Shown here in pieces: positions 25,401 through 37,422 of a stretch of 64,000 nucleotides of DNA (positions are counted from its first letter, which is position 1; each line of letters begins with the position of its first letter). The notes beneath the pieces are model-generated. The model was given only the letters and a program-made list of their open reading frames with translations. It did not search any database and had not been told where the DNA came from. A program made the position numbers and the translations under genes. Origin of the DNA: Edolisoma coerulescens (lineage: Eukaryota; Chordata; Aves; Passeriformes; Campephagidae); assembly GCA_013397115.1 (NCBI GenBank), contig VWZW01002585.1, positions 2,184,457 through 2,248,456 on the forward strand, given 5' to 3'.

Positions 25401-27682
25401 TAATAGAGTGAGAGAACATGCTTGCTATGTCTGTGGCTGGTACCACCACAAAACCTCCATAGTAGAATTTAAATTTCATAACACAAGCTAAAGCATTGTG
25501 TTGAGAACTAATATATCCATCATGTTTCAATTTTTTTAGCTTGTCTGGGTTTTTTTCTGTTTGCTGCTTATCATCACATTTAACAAATTATTCTGCAAAA
25601 GAGATGCAAAAGCTTCTGAAAAAATGCTGTGGACAAATGGAACAGCCTGCCTGAACACATAATTTCTGTGTCCAAGTCAGATTTGTGAATGGAAACCTCC
25701 TCATTTAGCTTGTATGTCATGTCTCAGACATACTTATGCAACTGTGCAAACGGACACAAAAAGCTGGTTAAAGGGATCTTAAAAGGGGAGTTGAGATCAG
25801 TGCAATGCATGGACCCCCATTCCCTGAAGAAACAAATGTCATGCTTCACACAGCCTAGATGCTGATGCTTAAACTGCAGGCAAGCTTAGAGAAATAATAG
25901 TTGGTCCTGTATGGTTAATATACTTTAAGGGAAAAGTACTTTTTCTGGTCAAATGTGAATAATGTGGACCCAGAGACTGCAGCTGAGGGCATGTGCAACC
26001 CCAGTGGCATTGCTGGGGTGAGCTGAACCTTGTTTGGATTCCTGTGCCATGGCTTTACCTCCAGAAGCATGAGGCTTGCAGGGAAACAAAGGAAAAGTGA
26101 AGTGATAGAACAGGCAAGCAGCACCTGCGTGCTCTGACTCACTGAGATGTAAGAGGTCCTTGTGCATTGTTCAATGAAAACAAAAAACATCATAAACAGC
26201 ACTGCTGTGCATAAGCACTACTCCGTCCTATTCATGGCAAATTGCCTTCTCCCACGTGTGACCCTATTTTTTTTTAAAGTGCTTTCAAGAGCTAATAAAA
26301 GATATAAGGAAAACCAGAAACTACAGCTTGCTTGACATGGATATAAAACTTAATAACCCTGAGAACTCTCTCTGTCTCTTTTTTAAGCTGAAGTAACCGT
26401 CTGGGTCAAACAAAAATAGAGAAATTATAATATTATTATATGAGTGAAATTAGGTAGTCTATTCACAAATCAGGTCCTTGCCTTTTTTTTCAGAGCCTTC
26501 AAAGTGGATGTAGCTAGACTAAAAACATGGAACACACACTTCCCTTGCTATTTCCCATTGTCTGTTGAATGGAAGAGGGATTTGAGATTCAGAGCATTGT
26601 AGAAGGGTTTTATCTTGCTCTGATCCATACAGCCTCTGACTTGCTGTGGCACAACTGTCTGTCTGTACATGGGTGATCCCACTCTGGGACAGCCTCAGGC
26701 TGACAGAAGCCAGCTGCTGGAGTAGGGCTCCCATCAGCTACCAGCCAAGACTGGGTGCCATAAGGGATCAGGACACACACCCCACACATCTGTCTTTGTT
26801 ATTAAAAGTACTTCATCTATGACTCAAAACAAAAGGACTTTAAAATTGTTGTTGTTGTCATTCCTTGCTTGTCTCCAGAAACTCTTCTGGTTTTTTTTTG
26901 CCTGGGCAAGAAATCAGCTTCTTTAGTTTAGTCCCTGAATAAAATGTTCCAGTGCTGTGCTGAACTGGGCTACAAATGCTGTGGGAGAATGTTTTTCAAG
27001 TCAGACATAAAGCTGTTCTCCTTTCCCCCTACACTCTTCAAATTAAACTTCAGAGAACACTGTGGGTTCTCTCATTTCACCCTAGAATATATGGCAGCAG
27101 GTCTTTAAGGTAAAATCCTCTGAAAGAAAAATGGAACAATTTTCTCTTGAGGATGCTCTTCTGCTGTCTCTAGGATGAGCAGCAGTTGCAACAAATCTAA
27201 AAGTTCCTCAGTAACTCAGCTAGAGTGGCCCCAGTGGATAGACCCCCATCCTCTGAGGTCTGCAAGAATCTGTTCGGCTCTGTTCGGGAATTTTACACTG
27301 CTTTTATCAGGCATTAAACTGCAATGCAGTTTTGAAGAGCAGAGTTAGCCACATCATATTTTCCATATAGGTGCTGGAGGGAAGCTCCTGCATGGGGGAA
27401 GCAGTTTTGAAGGCCAGAGTTAGAGTTCTGAGATGGTTATGCATGTTGCCTCTTTCCCATTAATGACTTTGCTCTTTTATTGCTTCCACTCAAATGACTT
27501 GCTCTGATGCTGTGCAGACAACCAAAATTTCTGTAGGAATATCTTTTTTTTTCCCCTTTTTTCTCATATTCTTTCTCCTTTAAAGTACTCAGAATTACCA
27601 TTGTAAATCACTAGCTGGATGTAGCAGCAGTCCTCACTCTTAAAATTAAAAGCTCCTGGCTACACCAAAGCTCATCTTAGCC
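22471..27682. other. Unique AT-rich non-coding sequence
   Basis: No gene or transposon is recognised. One undetermined base lies at 22558. A purine-rich stretch on the plus strand spans about 24176-24310. Short CA repeats occur near 24067. The largest open frames are 95 codons (minus 24442-24729 and 25915-26202) and resemble nothing known. Confidence 0.45.
22558..22558. other. Single undetermined base (N)
   Basis: One N follows a run of five C. It marks an unresolved consensus base rather than a scaffold gap. Confidence 0.95.
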
Positions 27683-28108
27683 TTGAGATCATCTAGTTCC
27701 ACCCCCCTGCCATGGACATGGACACTTTCCACTAGACCAGGTGGCTCCAAGCCCCATCCAGCCTGGCCTTGAACACTCCCAGGAATGGGGCAGCCACAGC
27801 TTCTCTGGGCAACCTGTGCCAGGGCTTCACCATCCTCACAGTAATGAATTTCTTCCTATCTGATCTAAACCTGCCCCCTTTCAGTTTGAAGCCATTAGAC
27901 TTGCTCTAGCAGGTCCATGCCTCTAACAGGGTCCCAGACCTGGACGTAGCACTCCAGGTGGGGTGTTGCAAGAACAGAGTAGAGGGGCACCTCCCTCCAC
28001 CTGCTGGTCACACCTCATTTGATGCAGCACAGGATACATTTGATTTTTCTGGGGTGAAGGTTGTCTGGTCACATTGAGCTTCTCAGCCAGCATTCCTTCC
28101 CTTTCCTG
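27683..28108 (-). mobile_element. CR1 LINE fragment with internal deletion, minus strand
   Basis: The plus strand reads GAGATCATCTAGTTCCACCC, then CTTTCCACTAGACCAGGTGG and CTTCTCTGGGCAACCTGTGCC, the reverse complement of a CR1 3' region. After CAGTTTGAAGCCATTAGAC (about 27900) it jumps to AGGTCCATGCCTCTAACAGG and ACTCCAGGTGGGGTGTTGC, which in full copies lies some 250 bases further into ORF2. An internal segment has therefore been deleted near 27900-27910. The octamer tail is missing, so the extreme 3' end is also lost. The copy fades out near 28108 after a segment resembling TTGAGCTTCTCAGCCAGCA. Confidence 0.92.
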
Positions 28109-28109
28109 A

Positions 28110-28838
28110 TGTATTAGATACCTGACAGTCAGTGGCAATGCAGAAGGTGTCTCTTTAGGCCTGGGTATGACTAACTCCACAGTAAAGCAGGTTGCAGCTT
28201 TTGTCTCAGTCTCAGTGAAAATGAAAGGCAAACCTTACAAATGAAGCCTGTTTATGTCATGTGGGTACGACAAGGACATACCTGCCATGAGTTCGCAGAT
28301 GATTTTTGACACATACCTACAGATATGTTTATCTAGGAAAACAAAAGCAAAATGTGGATAGCTATGTTTATCCTGCTCTTGCAGCTGTAGCTTCTGACCT
28401 TTTTCCATGACATTCCTAAGCACCTCTACTCCTGTCCTTGGGGATCTCACAATTTACTTGCTTATATGGTCTTCATAACTGGTTTTAGAACAGTCTTGAC
28501 ATCTCTGGATAAACTGCTTTGTAATAATTGCCCCATGTTAATAGTTATAGAGAAATTGGGTGCATTTCAGATATCACTTTGCAGAAGTGCAGTATGTGGC
28601 TGCCTTGTCCTTCTTAGATTTTCAACTTGGTTATGAGAATAGTGTCTTTCCTCCCTCCTGCCACAAAGGTCTGACTCTGAGCAGCTGACTGTAACTCCGT
28701 TTGTTCTCCTGTCTGAAAATAGAGGTGTTCTGAGGTGGGTTTTTTTCAGCACCGAAGGTATTTTTATATGAAGGGGTTTAGACACATCCACAGTAGAGTG
28801 GCAGAAGTGTGGGGGCACCTGATTTGAACAGACAGGGA
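28110..28838. other. Unique sequence between CR1 and GC-rich block
   Basis: No gene is recognised. A minus open frame of 102 codons (27923-28231) mostly overlaps the CR1 copy and is a by-product of it. The remainder is ordinary unique sequence. Confidence 0.45.
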
Positions 28839-28839
28839 C

Positions 28840-29500
28840 CTTTTTTCTGCCTCAGTGAGTGGGCCGATGCCCAGCAAGCCATCAGGGCATCCTCCTTAAC
28901 AGGAAGCACCACTGGAGCTTCAAAGGCTGCCCAGGGTTCCACCTGCCTCCTCCCAGCACCTGAAAACACTGCCAGGAAGGACCTGCTGCCTGTCCACCAG
29001 TCCCCAGAGCCTGTCTCCTAAGGTCAAGTTTGAATCTGGACAGGAACCTCATGAATGCCTTCACCCTGGCTCTTTCTCCTCAGGAGAGGTGCTGGGACTT
29101 TGCCTGTGAGGGAGGCCACTGCCTGGTCTCTGTCCCCTCACTCTCCTGCCCTGCCAGGCATCCCTCTTGGTCTGCCCTTCCTCAGCCTCCCCCTGCACCT
29201 GCCTCCCTCCCTTCTCTGTGTGAATGGCTGCCATGGTCTACAGGCCACCTGCAGGCATCCAGTGGCCGAACTTTGCTACAGGGACATCTGTCTGTCTTGG
29301 TAGGCCTCTACATGGAGGGGATAGGGTTGGGATAAGGACAGACCTGGAGGACAGTACAGTTGTGTCCTCACAACTCGCTGCTGACAAATGCATTTTTGTC
29401 TCCTCTTCCTCAGGCATTGGGGAAAACTTCATGTCTAGAGGAGTTTCTCAGGCCAGCAGGCCGAGGGCTTTGCATTATGGTGAGACCTCTCCCTAGAGTC
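28840..29500. other. GC-rich, pyrimidine-rich block of unknown nature
   Basis: This block is clearly GC-richer than its surroundings but low in CpG. A C/T-rich stretch covers 29120-29220. Acceptor-like sites appear on the plus strand at TTTCTCCTCAG (about 29082) and TCTTCCTCAG (about 29412), with open frames after each of them on plus (29030-29335, 29224-29496, 29360-29707). I recognise no domain in any of them. It could be an alternatively spliced exon region of an unknown transcript, a decayed GC-rich repeat, or local GC-biased conversion. Confidence 0.3.
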
Positions 29501-29504
29501 ACAG

Positions 29505-31305
29505 TTATTGAGCTGCTCTGTGGTGCTACTGAGACACACAAGAACGGGTCAAAATTATATTTCCCTTGTCGCAGTCATGGGGTTTTTTGTGTTAACAGTG
29601 CAACTGGAACAAAAGCAGAGCTCCTAATTTGGGCAGCCTGCGTGGGCATGATAGGAGAGCCAGGCGGTGTCCTAGATGGAGCACTGACTGATGTTGTGTT
29701 TCTGTGAGCACAATTAGTGCTTGGCTTGTGAGCTGGTGCTGAGGCTGGTTCCAGGGGGAGTGATGTGAGGATTCAGGGTGGGTGCTGATATTGGATGGGA
29801 GCAAAAACTTGGGTGAGTGTTCAGTCCTGGGGAAGAGAAGTGGCATTGCTAACAAGGGCATAAGGTGCTGGCACATGTGGTGGGAACTTGGGGCAGCAGT
29901 CAGGGCTATCTGTGAAAGGCATGATGAGAATTTTAAACTGGGTGCTTTAAAGATCAAGCTTTTCTTTTCCCCCTGTCATTCCCCCTAATAGCATTTTTCT
30001 GAGAGTATGCTCTCTTTTCAGTGGGACTACTGGCAGGTATTGCTTCAGGCAAAACCTAACCCTGGCAGTTGAGGTTTTGCATCACGGATTTCTGCACTTG
30101 AACTTGTACAGATTAGTGATTATTCCAGGTCTTACTTAAATATTTTGTGGTTACATTACTTCTGCTATGAAGAATATTTAAAAATAACAGGATTTTAAAT
30201 TGGATCTGGTAGCTACTTTCAGTATGCTTCTTTTGAAGGAGAGACCTGTATATGTGTATGTCTTCTCAGCAATTGATGAAAAGGTTTTGGAGGTGTGAAA
30301 ACCAGTCTAACTTTACTATCCTTTTTTTTTGCAGTGCAAAGTATGAGGAAATATATATTTATTGGTCAATCTTACCTGCCTTCTGCTGGAATGTGATTGA
30401 TAATTTCTGCCTGATATCAATAGAAAGAGCTTGTAATTATAGTGTCAGTTTGCCTTTGAAAGCTGGTCTGGCTTCAGCACTCAAGACAGCAAGAGTGTGC
30501 ACATACCACTCCTGACATTTTCTCAGAAGTATTACTGCCTTGCTAGCTCACCTATCAAGCATGGTGAATTGTGTTTCTACTCATTGATTACTAGCTTTCC
30601 TGGGCAACTGAAAGCGTTGCTAGCTATTACCTGACATGATGTAAAATCTGTTGAATACTTTGGCAGGTGCATTGTGTTAAGAAACTGTATTTTTAAAATG
30701 TCCTTAAGAGGATTGTGTTTATGTCAATTTGCTTTTATCTTATCCTTGTACTGGCAATATCTGTATTTCAGTATGTATATATGCATCAATATGTCTCTAC
30801 ACCAACCTTCTTCCGTATTGTTATCATACGCTGTTTTGAACAGAGCATTCATAAATTACATTGGAAAGGGTTGATTAAGAGAGATTTTATTTATCATAGT
30901 CACGCATCTTTAAAATCCACAGGGAAGGCTTCTCAGCCAATGACGTTATAATTTTTAATGCCTTTCCTGACCAAGTTTTGGAAATCACACCTTGTGCCTG
31001 AATACCCTGAGGATTACTTATCCCCTTGTCAAAAACGGCAAGGTTATTATTCACTCACGTAGTGCTGGTAATGTTCAGGGGCTGTAATCATCTTGTAGTG
31101 ATCCATGTTATTAGATTTCAGTGGTCTGACAACGATTTATCAAATGCCACTTATTATATCAAGAAGGGCAAGCAAATAAACCTGTCCTGTCCTGTCAGCC
31201 TCAGCACCAGCACACACGCTTGCTTCCCGGAACACCTGAGGCATGAAATCCACCAGGGCTATTTCTGATTCACCTCGCTTTTAAATAAAACCAGGTATTT
31301 CTGGA
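29505..31305. other. Unique sequence upstream of the CpG island
   Basis: No gene is recognised. The largest frame (minus 29592-29957, 121 codons) is unlike known proteins. GC falls back to the local average after about 29950. Confidence 0.45.
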
Positions 31306-31309
31306 GAAA

Positions 31310-31660
31310 GTAATTCGTGTGCCCGTTCATCCGTGCACGGGACCCAGTTCATGAGGGACACACCTGTGCAGCCAGGCCAGAAATTCCCTTCTCCTGTGGC
31401 GTTCGGGGCGCTCGCTCTCGGTGCCTGGTTGATTCTCGCGCATCAGGGCACACGCCGGTTCTCTCGCCGGCCGCGGAGAAGCTTTGCCGGGCGGCGGAGC
31501 CGCTGGGCCCGCGCAGGGGGAGCGGAGTAGCCAAGGGCCGGGTGCCCTCTCTTGGCCACCTTCACAACAGCAGCCAAGCCCGGGGCTTAAAATAGCGGCT
31601 GGCACTGAAACGACGTGACCGCTGCAGAAACGGAGAGAGGCTTCACGTCGTGTCTCCGAA
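31310..31660. promoter_or_regulatory. CpG island, candidate promoter
   Basis: About 30 CpG dinucleotides occur between 31401 and 31659, with a few more from 31313, against almost none in the surrounding kilobases. GC reaches about 70% in the core (31430-31540). GC-box-like and GGGCGG-like words are present (GCCGGGCGGCGGAGC near 31486). A TATA-like CTTAAAATAG lies at 31586-31595, just before the 9-bp inverted pair ACGACGTGA (31610-31618) and TCACGTCGT (31643-31651), which carry ACGT cores of the bZIP/bHLH type. Open frames exist on both strands but differ in phase and have no domain. In birds, small CpG islands usually mark a promoter, often of a non-coding RNA; orientation cannot be fixed. 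Confidence 0.5.
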
Positions 31661-31664
31661 TTAA

Positions 31665-32185
31665 GAGAAATGTTTATTTAAATGCAGGCCCAGGAGCTGA
31701 GGATGCTAATGTAAACCCACAGTGCCTCTCTAGCTTGGGGTGAGACAAGTGACTCTTTGGTCCCTGTTAGTCCATCCCAACAATAGGGCTAAGGAACCTC
31801 TGCACTGTTCTGCAGTACTGATAATACCTACAAATGAAGGAGTCAGGGTTCCTTAGCCTGATCCCATGCCTACTTTCCTCTTTGGCTCGTATCATTTATC
31901 ACAGCAGTCTTTTGCCATGGAATTTACATTTTGATGAAACACAGCAGCTATCATTATTTCAGCAGGATTGCATTTGAGTGGCAGCTGTGGGGTTAGGGCA
32001 CACATGTGCCTGCATGCTAATGTTAGAACTTTAGTGAGGCTTACTGGGGAGCGCCATCAAATTTCTAAAGTTATTCGCTTTATCAGCAATCAAACCTACC
32101 ACTTCAGGAAGTATGGTAGATCAGTCTTCGAGAAAAGCTTGTTCTGATACTAAATAGTGGTTTCTCTGAGTGTAAAATAGAACCA
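31665..32185. other. Unique sequence between CpG island and CR1 tail
   Basis: No gene is recognised. The sequence returns to AT-rich composition immediately after 31660, with no clear splice donor close to the island that would define a first exon. Confidence 0.4.
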
Positions 32186-32187
32186 GG

Positions 32188-32254
32188 ACCGGGAGTTGGA
32201 CTTGGATGATCCTTGTGAGTCCCTTCCAACACAAAATATTCTGTGATTCTGTGA
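32188..32254 (+). mobile_element. CR1 LINE 3' tail, plus strand
   Basis: Only the last 65 or so bases of a CR1 remain: GGATGATCCTTGTGAGTCCC, then TTCCAACACAAAATATTC and TGTGATTCTGTGA. The order and the octamer-like tail give plus orientation. It is severely 5'-truncated with no coding content. Confidence 0.85.
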
Positions 32255-32767
32255 GTTTGAAAATAAATGATCATTGAAACAGTATTTAACATATGAATAA
32301 AAGTAGGGTGTTTAAGAGAAAAAACCCATTTGATCAACCTTTTAACAGTCAGATAAGAATGCCTGTTAACTAATAAACTGACAGTTTAGTGAAAGAGACT
32401 TCGTCTGTGTAGAGTCCTTGTCATCCTACTAAGAGAGAGCATTCTGCATGGGATCTAAATTATATTTATGTGCTTGATAGAAAAATTTAATAATAATCTT
32501 TTACTTATGCTGAAGACCAAGCTAGCTACTGTTTGTAATGGAGCTCAGGTGGTTTATCCCTGCTGAGGATCTAGCCCCATGCTTTTTTTTTTGAGCTAGA
32601 TTTTTCAGCAATTTACTTAAAAGTAAAAGGGAACATGGATTAGAGCAAAACTGGGTCTACGCACTGAAGTTGCATCCTGCTGCTCTTCCAGTCAGGTTCT
32701 GGGTTTAGGACAAGATTGTTAAGTAGCAAACACCATGCTAGGAGTTGAATGCACACATTTTATTTCC

Positions 32768-32925
32768 AGCTCTCTTGCTATGTAACTTTAAATATCTCAC
32801 TAAACCTCTTAACTCATAGAGTTGTTATCTGAAAATTAATAACTATCACGGGCACGTCTTTGCATCTGTGTATAAGCTGTGGTTTATAAAGCCCCTTAAA
32901 TGCCTAGCGGAAAGACACTCTTTGA
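32768..32925 (+). mobile_element. MIR-like ancient SINE relic
   Basis: The stretch follows the order of words in the MIR core and 3' part. CTATGTAACTTT stands for the conserved GTGTGACCTT, CTCACTAAACCTCTTAACTC for the CACTTAACCTCT segment, and TTATCTGAAAATTAATAACTA for the ATCTGTAAAATGGGGATAATA segment. A TATAAAGCCCCTTA stretch stands for the AAGCGCTT region. Divergence is high, as expected of a very old amniote SINE. I judged this by eye against a remembered consensus, so chance similarity is possible. Confidence 0.45.
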
Positions 32926-32929
32926 AGGC

Positions 32930-35900
32930 TTGTTACTGGTTTGTTGTGTGACATTGACAAACAGCAGGTGCCATTACAAGACAGACAGCCCTTACTGGCT
33001 GGATGATGCTGGCATTTGCCTGCGTACATCCCATGTTAAATCTTTCACCTTAGGCAAAACTAATTTGACTCTCAGAGTTTCAAAATGAATTTAAAAAAGG
33101 TAAGCACTTTGCGTCTTCTGAAGCACTGTGTGAATTTCCTTAGAATCAGATAGCAGAATGATTCAGAGCAAGCTTCAAGCCCAGCAGAATGTATACGGAT
33201 GCAGAGAGGAGAAAGACAGGCCACAGTGATAAAAGAGAAGCCCACAGATGAAATATCTGAAGCGTCCACTGAAGAGTGGACAGCCATGAATCAGAATCAG
33301 TTGCGATGCACCACTTTTAACGTGAGAACCTTTGATATCATTTGAGCTGCAACAGGCATTTAGATCTTGCTGCAACCAATTCTTGTTCCTCCTAATTAAA
33401 ACCAGAATGCATTCAATACTCTAATGCAAAATGCTAATATAAATTACTTGCATTCTTCTACTTGAGTTGACGAGACAAAACAACCCCACATGAAAAGGGA
33501 CTGCAATATGCTCTGACAGCCTATGCACAGTGCTCATTGATAAGACAAACATTTCCTGAGATGCATAATAAAAAACCAATCCTAAAAACCCTAGTAGTCA
33601 GGACAGAGTGTGCAGGCTGCCCGCTCGAGCTACCTATTCATCTTGTATGGAGCTTATAAACAGTGGGTGACATGGTGCTGTATTTTCATGTGGTTTTATT
33701 ATTAGTTAACAAAGCCAGGAACAATATTTGAATAGCAATTCTACGTTTGGAAAGGTAGGCACTTTTAAGGCACACAGAGCTGACACGCCTCAAGGCTATA
33801 CCTCATTAGTTTGCTTATGTTACCTAGCTATATATCTCTGGGAATGGAGTAGGTGCTTTACATACAAATAGAAGATGTGGGCGGAGGAGGAAAGAGGGCT
33901 GAATTATTCACTTTTCTGCCCTGCAGCTTGTGTAATCGTGCATGCTATGGCAAATTGAATGTAAAATACCATAAGCAAGGCTTGAAGCTGATCTAAGTTA
34001 GTACAGCCCTGTCGAAGTTGACAAATATCGTGGGCAGCTTCTGTGAAGGCTTAGACCTGCATTATATTCACTGCTGTGAATGACTTTAAGGAATCAGGTC
34101 TGAGGTCCCAGACCTTGTTTATACATACTAAATAAGCATGGGAAATCAGGGGGGAATGATCTGAAAGCAAAATATTTCGTTGAGTTGTACAGGTTCCTAG
34201 ACATGTGAGCTGGTAACTGGACTCCACTTAGGCAGATAGACATCAGCTGGCTGCTCTTGAAGAGTAGGAAAAATAGGTGTCAGAGAAGAATTCCTGTTCC
34301 AAGCCATTAATTGACTCATTTTTTGTGGATATTCATAAGCAATATAGATTGGGAAATCAACTCTTAGTCAATGTGACAGTGGCATGGGTTAGTACACAAT
34401 ACAAATGCCAGGAAAATGCATAAAAAAGCAAATGCGGTTTCTGAGTTAATTAATTGCTGAGCACTGGTAAAGTAATGTAACCATTTATTAAAATAGACAA
34501 GGTTTTGTGTGCAAGTCACAGCTGAATTGCCTGCTAATTAAGAAAGAGCTAATACTCATTTAGATAATAGTCTTGTCAATAATTGTGGACAAAAGGAAGA
34601 AAAATTGTATTAACTGGAAAAAAAATAGAATTGATGACTTCTGGATATTGAAATCTGAAAAAAATTAATGAGCTTGAAAGATATTGATACTAAATGGTAT
34701 CAGATACTTCCTGTTGAGTGACTATGTTCTGTTAGACACCTGCCAGGACACTTTTCTCTCATCACTCAGCTTTATCGTTGGCTATGGTTTTATTGTGCAT
34801 TTGATAATGTACTTAAGGGAATATTTAAATACACTGTGTGGGAGTAAAGAGCATAGGAATAAAAATTTGATTATAATAATTTTTACTGATAGAAATTCCA
34901 AACTTCATAATGTGTATAAAGACGCAATTTTGAAGTATCTATAGACATCCTATTTCCAAAACTCAGTGGAGGGATGGTCCAAGCCACAGATGGAGTTTGG
35001 GCTACATCCATGAAAGGGCTCGGGTCTCACAGAACATACCTGGTGACGTGAATGGCTTGCAGAGTGATTCATGGTGGCTTTCCTGGGGAGACATGGCAAT
35101 CCAAAATTCAATATAGAAAGGGGAGCTCCCAGTAGTAATAGTATGTGCAGGGACATTCTGAAAATTATCCTTTCAGTGCTGATGGCACCATCCTATTGTG
35201 TTTCATGGGCCAGGACCTTGCTTTGTTCTTTCAAAAAATCTGATCAGTATTGGCCCTTTCCGTTTACATGACCATCAGTCCCTGTCATGACCACCTTAAA
35301 GGATTATTTAGAGGTTGTGACTTGTCAGGAAAGTGAGATTTGCCCTTCTCAGCCTTCCAAAAATTTCTTTTTTAGATTTATGCCTTAGAGAACAAATACC
35401 TGGGCTTTGCAAGAAGTAGATCTGAGTTCTTCAGGTCAAACAGGCAAATTGCACAGTGTGAGCCAGATGTCACCTTGATTGCAGACATCAGACAGAAGAC
35501 TTCATAGTTCTTTTTCTGACACACTCCCGCCATCTCTTCTGGCAAAGATTTCACTTTCCTCTATACCAGACAAGTTTGTATGCTTTTCTGTAGACCCTAG
35601 GGGTAAGCTTTGGCATATCTAATCTTAGTGATCTCTAGTGTAAACTTCAGCTTCTGAGTGAATCATTGAGATTCCCTTTATAGACAATAAGGAACAGGAC
35701 TGTCTTGAGCTAAGTCTTATTGTATTGTAAAGCAGATGTGCAAAATACGTTGGGTGAATCCTGCCTAAAAATACATATTTCTTTCCTCTAGAGAGCCTCA
35801 GGTAACTAGCTCAAGATACACTTCTAGAGAGGAGCATGCATATGAGTGATCCATATAAGATAAATCCCTCTCTAGAGTTCAAGGTCTCCCACATCTAAAA

Positions 35901-37420
35901 GTCATTGAAGGAGGTAATAGAGAGTGAGAAGTAGCCACTGCTCCTGTCTCCTTCAACTTCTCTGTCCCAGTCTTCTCCTTTAAAATTTACAGAAATTATA
36001 CTCAATTGTAAGCAGTGGTCCTATTGAGATAACCAGAAAATGAGTTATGTTTTGTTACTGGCCTTTTTATAAGGATGAGTCTGGAAGCCTGCATGTCTTC
36101 TATTTTGCTTTTCTAAAAGGGCTCAATGAAGAGAAGAATCATTCTATGTCATTTGGAGTTAGATCAGCTTTTTGGGAAGATTTTTGTGCATTTTGCCTAT
36201 TCCCCTTTTCTGAAGTTCATTTTCATATTGTTTGTGTTTGGAACAGTTTACCTCTTGTAAACTGTGAGCATAGTATAATCACAGAGAAACTGGTATTCAC
36301 GTAATTCTTTCTTTTTTTGCTTCTCCACATCTGCTGTTCATCTGCATTCTGAATGATCTGGGTTTAGAGACTTGCTCCTTGCAGACCTAGTGAACTCACA
36401 GTTAATTGACCTTGACATTGATCAGTGAGATGTGACCAGTAAACTTGACTCTAAAACATATTTTAGCTGGCAGTTTTAATTTTCAGCAGTTTTAATGGAA
36501 AAATGCAATGATACGTTGCAAGATGCTGGATGTCTTGGAAACCCATAATATTTACAAAATAAACACCAAATGTAGAGAAATAAACTAATTGTTGACAAGT
36601 TGTGGCAAAGAGGAGACTTGATCAAGCTTCACTTCAAACTCTGGAAGATGCTGACTATATCATCAAAAAGTCATGAATGTGTGTGCTGGTAGAAGGATTT
36701 CAGTCCTGCATGCCTATTGCTACATAGCTTTAGGTGGTTTTTCCCCAGGTTTAGGCCAATTTTTAAGAAACTTAAACTGTTCTGTAGGCAGATAGTTCTG
36801 CCAAAAACCCCTCAAACAAAACCAAAATAACTCATGTCCCTAATTCAATCTTTACAATTTGGACTTTTTGGAAAATTAATATGTATATCACAATTTTAAT
36901 TCTCAAGTCCTTTCTGGTGAACACTCATGTCATCACCTGTTGATAATGTCCATGTAACAAAATTATTATTATGTTATTAAGGAGGTTTCACAGATAGCAA
37001 TCTATAGATATACCATGGATAGTCTGGGAAGTGGGAAGTCATTATTTGTTGAGCTCATTCTAATAAATATTCATTAATTTGCGGTGCCCAAGCTGAGAAA
37101 TGCAATTTTGTGGGATTGTTTATTTTGTAACTTAATGCTAAATCAGGAGGGAGAGGCCTTTCTTGGCAAGGACTGCAAACGCTTCTGAATCCAGAGATTA
37201 AGTCTGCTTGTCTCTGACTGTACTCGATGATTTTTGATTACTACTGTTGATAAATACAAGGGCTTAACTAATGGCCATAGAGTGAGGATAAAAGAGGTAA
37301 TTTGCTCAAGGGGCTTAACACTAACATCTTGAAAAGAGAATTCTTGGAACGAATTCAGCCATATTCTCATGTCAGGACCATCTATTGCTATTTATTATAA
37401 CTTCAAAACCCCACCTCTTT
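32930..37420. other. Unique AT-rich sequence with possible regulatory blocks
   Basis: No gene or mobile element is recognised. Non-repetitive stretches with POU/homeodomain-like words occur at 33400-33470 (CTAATGCAAAATGCTAATAT), 34390-34590 and 37015-37095. Open frames are 86 codons or fewer. Confidence 0.4.
34390..34590. promoter_or_regulatory. Candidate regulatory block with clustered TAAT and ATGCAAAT-like words
   Basis: About ten TAAT/ATTA words lie in 200 bases, including GAGTTAATTAATTGC, CTGCTAATTAAG and GTCAATAATTG, beside AAATGCATAAAAAAGCAAATG, which resembles octamer-type sites. The sequence is unique and non-coding. Enhancer function is inferred from composition only. Confidence 0.25.
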
Positions 37421-37422
37421 AA

